Of a stretch of 8,795 nt of DNA, positions 6,940 through 8,795 are shown piece after piece. The notes beneath the pieces were generated by a model. That model made no database searches. It was not told where the DNA came from and saw only the letters and a program-made list of their open reading frames with translations. A program made the position numbers and the translations under genes. The stretch lies in the NCBI GenBank assembly GCA_964461265.1, contig CAYWTS010000062.1:1-8795 (forward strand), written 5' to 3'. This DNA comes from CAYWTS01 sp964461265 (GTDB lineage: Bacteria > Bacteroidota > Ignavibacteria > Tepidaquicellales > OLB5). Position 1 is the first letter of the stretch; each line of letters begins with the position of its first letter.

Positions 6940-7395
6940 TTATATGTTTAACAATAAAGGATTTTGTGCTTGATGAGGATGCGATTCTCCTGCATAAACT
7001 TTTAATTTATGTATTAATTTATTCCCTAATTTAGTCTTAGGCAGCATCCCCTTTACTGCCATCCGCAGAACTTTCTCCGGCTGTTTGTTAATAAGTTCTT
7101 TAAATGACCTAACTTTCTGTCCCCCGGGATACATTGTATGATGCAGGTATTTTTTTAAAGTTTCACGTTTGCCGGTAAGCCTCACTTTATCTGCATTTAC
7201 AATAACAACAAAATCTCCTGTATCGGTATTTGGAGTAAAAAGCGGGTTGTTTTTACCCCTTATAATTTTTGCAACCGAAGATGAAAGCCGTCCCAGAGTT
7301 TTGTCTTTAGCATCAATCAAAAACCACTTGTGGTGTACTTCAGTGCTTTTAGTATACTTTGTGACTTTATGCGTTTTTTCTATACTTTTTTTCAT
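6940..7395 (-). CDS. rplM: 50S ribosomal protein L13
   Basis: uL13 is an early-assembling large-subunit protein. The 151-residue product shows HKWFLIDAKDKTLGRLSSSVAKIIRGKNNPLFTPNTDTGDFVVIVNADKVRLTGKR (22-77), then YLHHTMYPGGQKVRSFKELI (84-103), VKGMLPKTKLGNKLIHKLKVYAGESHPHQAQNP (114-146). The N-terminus carries about 15 extra, mostly basic residues ahead of the conserved core. The ATG at 7395 has no Shine-Dalgarno. The promoter at 7415-7445 would place the transcript start only about 10-15 nt upstream, so the leader is short. It is the first gene of the operon, which continues with rpsI. Confidence 0.97.
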   Translation of the reverse strand: MKKSIEKTHKVTKYTKSTEVHHKWFLIDAKDKTLGRLSSSVAKIIRGKNNPLFTPNTDTGDFVVIVNADKVRLTGKRETLKKYLHHTMYPGGQKVRSFKELINKQPEKVLRMAVKGMLPKTKLGNKLIHKLKVYAGESHPHQAQNPLLLNI

Positions 7396-7414
7396 AATAA
7401 ATCGGTAAAGAATA

Positions 7415-7445
7415 CAAATTTAATCAATTATCTAAAAATTGTCAA
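7415..7445 (-). promoter_or_regulatory. Promoter of the rplM operon
   Basis: On the minus strand TTGACA (7445-7440) is followed after 17 nt by TAAATTTG (7422-7415). The second box matches the Bacteroidota-type -7 consensus TAnnTTTG exactly, and the TTG of the first box lies 20 nt upstream, within the usual range for the -33 element. The first box is also a perfect sigma-70 -35 hexamer, with TAAATT as a fair -10. The inferred start site is near 7408, giving a very short leader for rplM. No other promoter of this quality is visible in the operon. The upstream box overlaps the TGA that ends the DinB-like remnant. Confidence 0.7.
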
Positions 7446-7652
7446 TTAAATGTAATTTTAAGGTTAAAACTTTGTTTTACCTGATTTAAAAGAAGAACGG
7501 CAAGCTGCCCGTTATGGTATGCCTGGTGAATATTCCAAATAGTTATACATCCTTAACTCTTCATCGGTTAATGCATCGAGATTTCCGGATATCCAGCCGG
7601 TATAAATCTTCCACTGGTTGTGGAAACCCTGTGAAATTGGATTATGTGACAT
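7442..7652 (-). pseudogene. Frameshifted, shortened DinB-like remnant
   Basis: From the ATG at 7652 the frame encodes 46 residues (MSHNPISQGF...LDALTDEELRMYNYLEYSPGIP) and stops at 7512-7514. In another frame the codons just before this stop continue as IHQAYHNGQLAVLLLNQVKQ and end at a TGA at 7442-7444. The second part carries the HxxxHxGQ C-terminal motif of DinB-fold proteins, and the first part resembles the N-terminal helix segment 'LTDEEL' seen in the same fold; the intact neighbour has QLTDEEI and HYAFHTGQIVYL. Joined, they give only about 70 residues against 150-180 for the family, so there is a frameshift near 7530 and probably an internal deletion. It directly follows the intact dinB-like gene in the same orientation, which suggests an old duplicate or a neighbouring paralogue in decay. 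A short expressed protein is less likely but not excluded. Confidence 0.55.
7488..7512 (-). terminator. Possible terminator upstream of the rplM promoter
   Basis: On the minus strand ACGG-(G)-CA-GCT-TG-CCGT (7512-7497) forms a 6-bp stem with one bulged base and a 3-nt loop, followed by the T-rich run TTCTTCTTTT. It lies between the dinB-like gene and the rplM promoter, where a stop for the upstream transcript would be expected. The bases also encode part of the DinB-like remnant, so the hairpin may be chance; the bulge weakens it. Confidence 0.35.
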
Positions 7653-7689
7653 AAATGTACTGGAAATTAATTTATAAAAATTGAAATGT

Positions 7690-8223
7690 TTATTTCTTTT
7701 TAGGAACCGAAAGTGTTTTCCACTCAGCAGATTTTATCATTTTCGCTAAATAAACAATCTGCCCGGTATGAAATGCGTAATGTGATGATGCTCTTATAAT
7801 ACCTTTGAGCAAAGTATGCTCTTCACCTCTTATTTTAATTATTTTCTGCAGGTCATCTTCTTTTACTGTTTCAAGTGAATCGAACATGCACTTCCATCCT
7901 TTTTCCCATAATTCCGTCAGTTCTTTTCGTGTGCGTTTATTATCAACAAATTCAGCATCTCTGTTCCTGTTTGGTTTTTCACCGTCGGTTGTAAGAAAGT
8001 CAGTCCATCTTGAAATCATGTTACCTGCAATATGCTGTATTAATACAGCAATTGAATTGGATTCATTATCAACAATTTTATGAATTTCTTCATCGGTAAG
8101 CTGGCTAATAGCAAGCTCGCACGATTTTCTAAGACTCTTTAAGTTTTTTAAAGATTCTGAAATAAATAATTCGCCGGTTCTCAGGTAAGCTATCTCCATT
8201 TTGAGTGATATTTCATAATCCAT
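7690..8223 (-). CDS. DUF1572 / DinB-like four-helix protein
   Basis: The 177-residue product resembles the DUF1572 branch of the DinB/YfiT-like four-helix superfamily. Visible: QLTDEEIHKIVDNESNSIAVLIQHIAGNMISRWTDFLTTDGEKPNRNRDAEF (41-92), LWEKGWKCMF (105-114), IKIRGEEHTLLKGIIRASSHYAFHTGQIVYLAKMI (129-163) and WKTLSVPKK (168-176). H64, H148 and H152 form the His triad expected to bind a metal in this fold. The fold includes thiol-dependent metal enzymes and proteins of unknown role; no substrate can be assigned, and despite the name it is unrelated to DNA polymerase IV. The start may be the ATG at 8223 or the ATG at 8199 (MEIAYLRTGELF), which would cut the overlap with the upstream gene from 34 to 10 bp; neither has a clear Shine-Dalgarno. 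It is probably co-transcribed with the 8190-8684 gene. Confidence 0.85.
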   Translation of the reverse strand: MDYEISLKMEIAYLRTGELFISESLKNLKSLRKSCELAISQLTDEEIHKIVDNESNSIAVLIQHIAGNMISRWTDFLTTDGEKPNRNRDAEFVDNKRTRKELTELWEKGWKCMFDSLETVKEDDLQKIIKIRGEEHTLLKGIIRASSHYAFHTGQIVYLAKMIKSAEWKTLSVPKKK

Positions 8224-8684
8224 TTAATTTCTTTTGCTTTATTATAAGAATTCAGCTTTTCAATATCATACATATCTATATTTTTATATAACGAGCCCAC
8301 TACACCTCCAATAAAGGCGCACGGCAGTGTAAGTATTAAAATAACACCGACATTCGGGTCTTTACCAAGAAAGCTTTTAGCTTTTTTGCCGAGCATATCA
8401 TATAACAAATATCCGCTTATAAAACCGACCGCAGCGCCAACTGCTATACCTGTCCAAATATATGTTCCGTTATCAAATCGAATCTTTGCGAATTTATCGA
8501 CATTAATAATTTTGTACGCATCTCTGTCGGTTACAAGAACCAGGTCCTGATGAACTGCCAGTAATCTTGTATTACGCATACCTGTCTGGTCACGGAACTG
8601 CAAATCACAGGGATCTGACTGTGAATATGCTGTTACATTGCTGAAGATTGCTAACAGGCTTAATATAAATGCTATTTGACGCAA
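8190..8684 (-). CDS. Exported or membrane protein of unknown function with glycine-rich hydrophobic segments
   Basis: I do not recognise a named family. The 164-residue protein has a good Sec signal peptide: Arg at 2, hydrophobic IAFILSLLAIF (4-14), likely cleaved after NVTAYS. There is no lipobox. A short stretch, LLAVHQDLVLVTDRDAYKIINVDKFAKIRF (41-70), looks like a small all-beta element. Two hydrophobic segments follow: GIAVGAAVGFISGYLLYDML (79-98) and VGVILILTLPCAFIGGVVGSLY (112-133), both with glycine-zipper-like spacing. The tail (134-164) is charged. The start is a TTG directly after an in-frame TAA; the next Met is at residue 36 and would remove the signal peptide, so the TTG is preferred. 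The 3' end overlaps the dinB-like gene by 34 bp in a different frame, which suggests translational coupling. An envelope role is inferred only. Confidence 0.75.
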   Translation of the reverse strand: MRQIAFILSLLAIFSNVTAYSQSDPCDLQFRDQTGMRNTRLLAVHQDLVLVTDRDAYKIINVDKFAKIRFDNGTYIWTGIAVGAAVGFISGYLLYDMLGKKAKSFLGKDPNVGVILILTLPCAFIGGVVGSLYKNIDMYDIEKLNSYNKAKEIKWIMKYHSKWR

Positions 8685-8795
8685 AAGTTAAAAAAGTTTA
8701 TAAACATTTACACTAATTTAATAATAATACATTATTTATAACAGTATATTTATTTTTTATTTTTGCATTACAATTCGGGAATTTTGGTATTAAAT
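8685..8795. other. AT-rich window edge, no gene seen
   Basis: This 111-bp stretch is very AT-rich and stop-dense. A + strand TATTTTTG at 8758-8765 fits the TAnnTTTG box, but no matching upstream TTG lies at the right distance, so a promoter for a divergent gene beyond the window is only possible. Confidence 0.3.

Overview
This is an AT-rich window whose protein families point to a Gram-negative, LPS-making member of the Bacteroidota / Ignavibacteriota side of the tree. Three things suggest this: Kdo and heptose (LPS inner core) genes; a DUF1572-type DinB-like protein; and a promoter matching the Bacteroidota-type -7 consensus TAnnTTTG upstream of rplM. Most genes lack a Shine-Dalgarno (SD) sequence, which also fits. 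The phylum call is an inference from family content and signals, not a database match.

Layout. On the + strand at the left edge, 113-1396 encodes a two-domain LamG/concanavalin-like protein whose similarity starts upstream of its first ATG. It converges with a long minus-strand operon, read right to left: rplM (L13), rpsI (S9), rpsB (S2), tsf (EF-Ts), pyrH (UMP kinase), frr (ribosome recycling factor), waaA/kdtA (Kdo transferase) and gmhA (phosphoheptose isomerase). The operon begins at a well-formed promoter about 20-50 bp upstream of rplM. Behind that promoter lie a frameshifted DinB-like remnant (7442-7652), an intact DUF1572/DinB-like gene (7690-8223) and a small secreted or membrane protein of unknown function (8190-8684) that overlaps it. 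The last 111 bp hold no gene I can support.

How the genes fit together. The operon joins ribosome assembly (L13, S9, S2), elongation (EF-Ts), recycling (RRF) and the UMP kinase step of pyrimidine metabolism with two enzymes of LPS inner-core synthesis, so translation capacity and envelope building would share a transcript. Two internal control points are visible. One is the 176-nt rpsI-rpsB gap, which holds four alternating complementary GC boxes that can pair in two mutually exclusive ways, a GNRA-capped hairpin, a second perfect hairpin, and an SD just before a UUG start. The other is a terminator-like hairpin between frr and waaA, at the boundary of the translation and LPS modules.

Most interesting signals: the possible bistable leader RNA before rpsB (a candidate S2 autoregulatory element); the high use of UUG starts (rpsB, tsf, pyrH, gmhA and the 8190-8684 gene), with strong SDs only on rpsB and tsf; and the decayed DinB-like gene next to an intact relative. 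I found no CRISPR array, tRNA, rRNA or insertion sequence.
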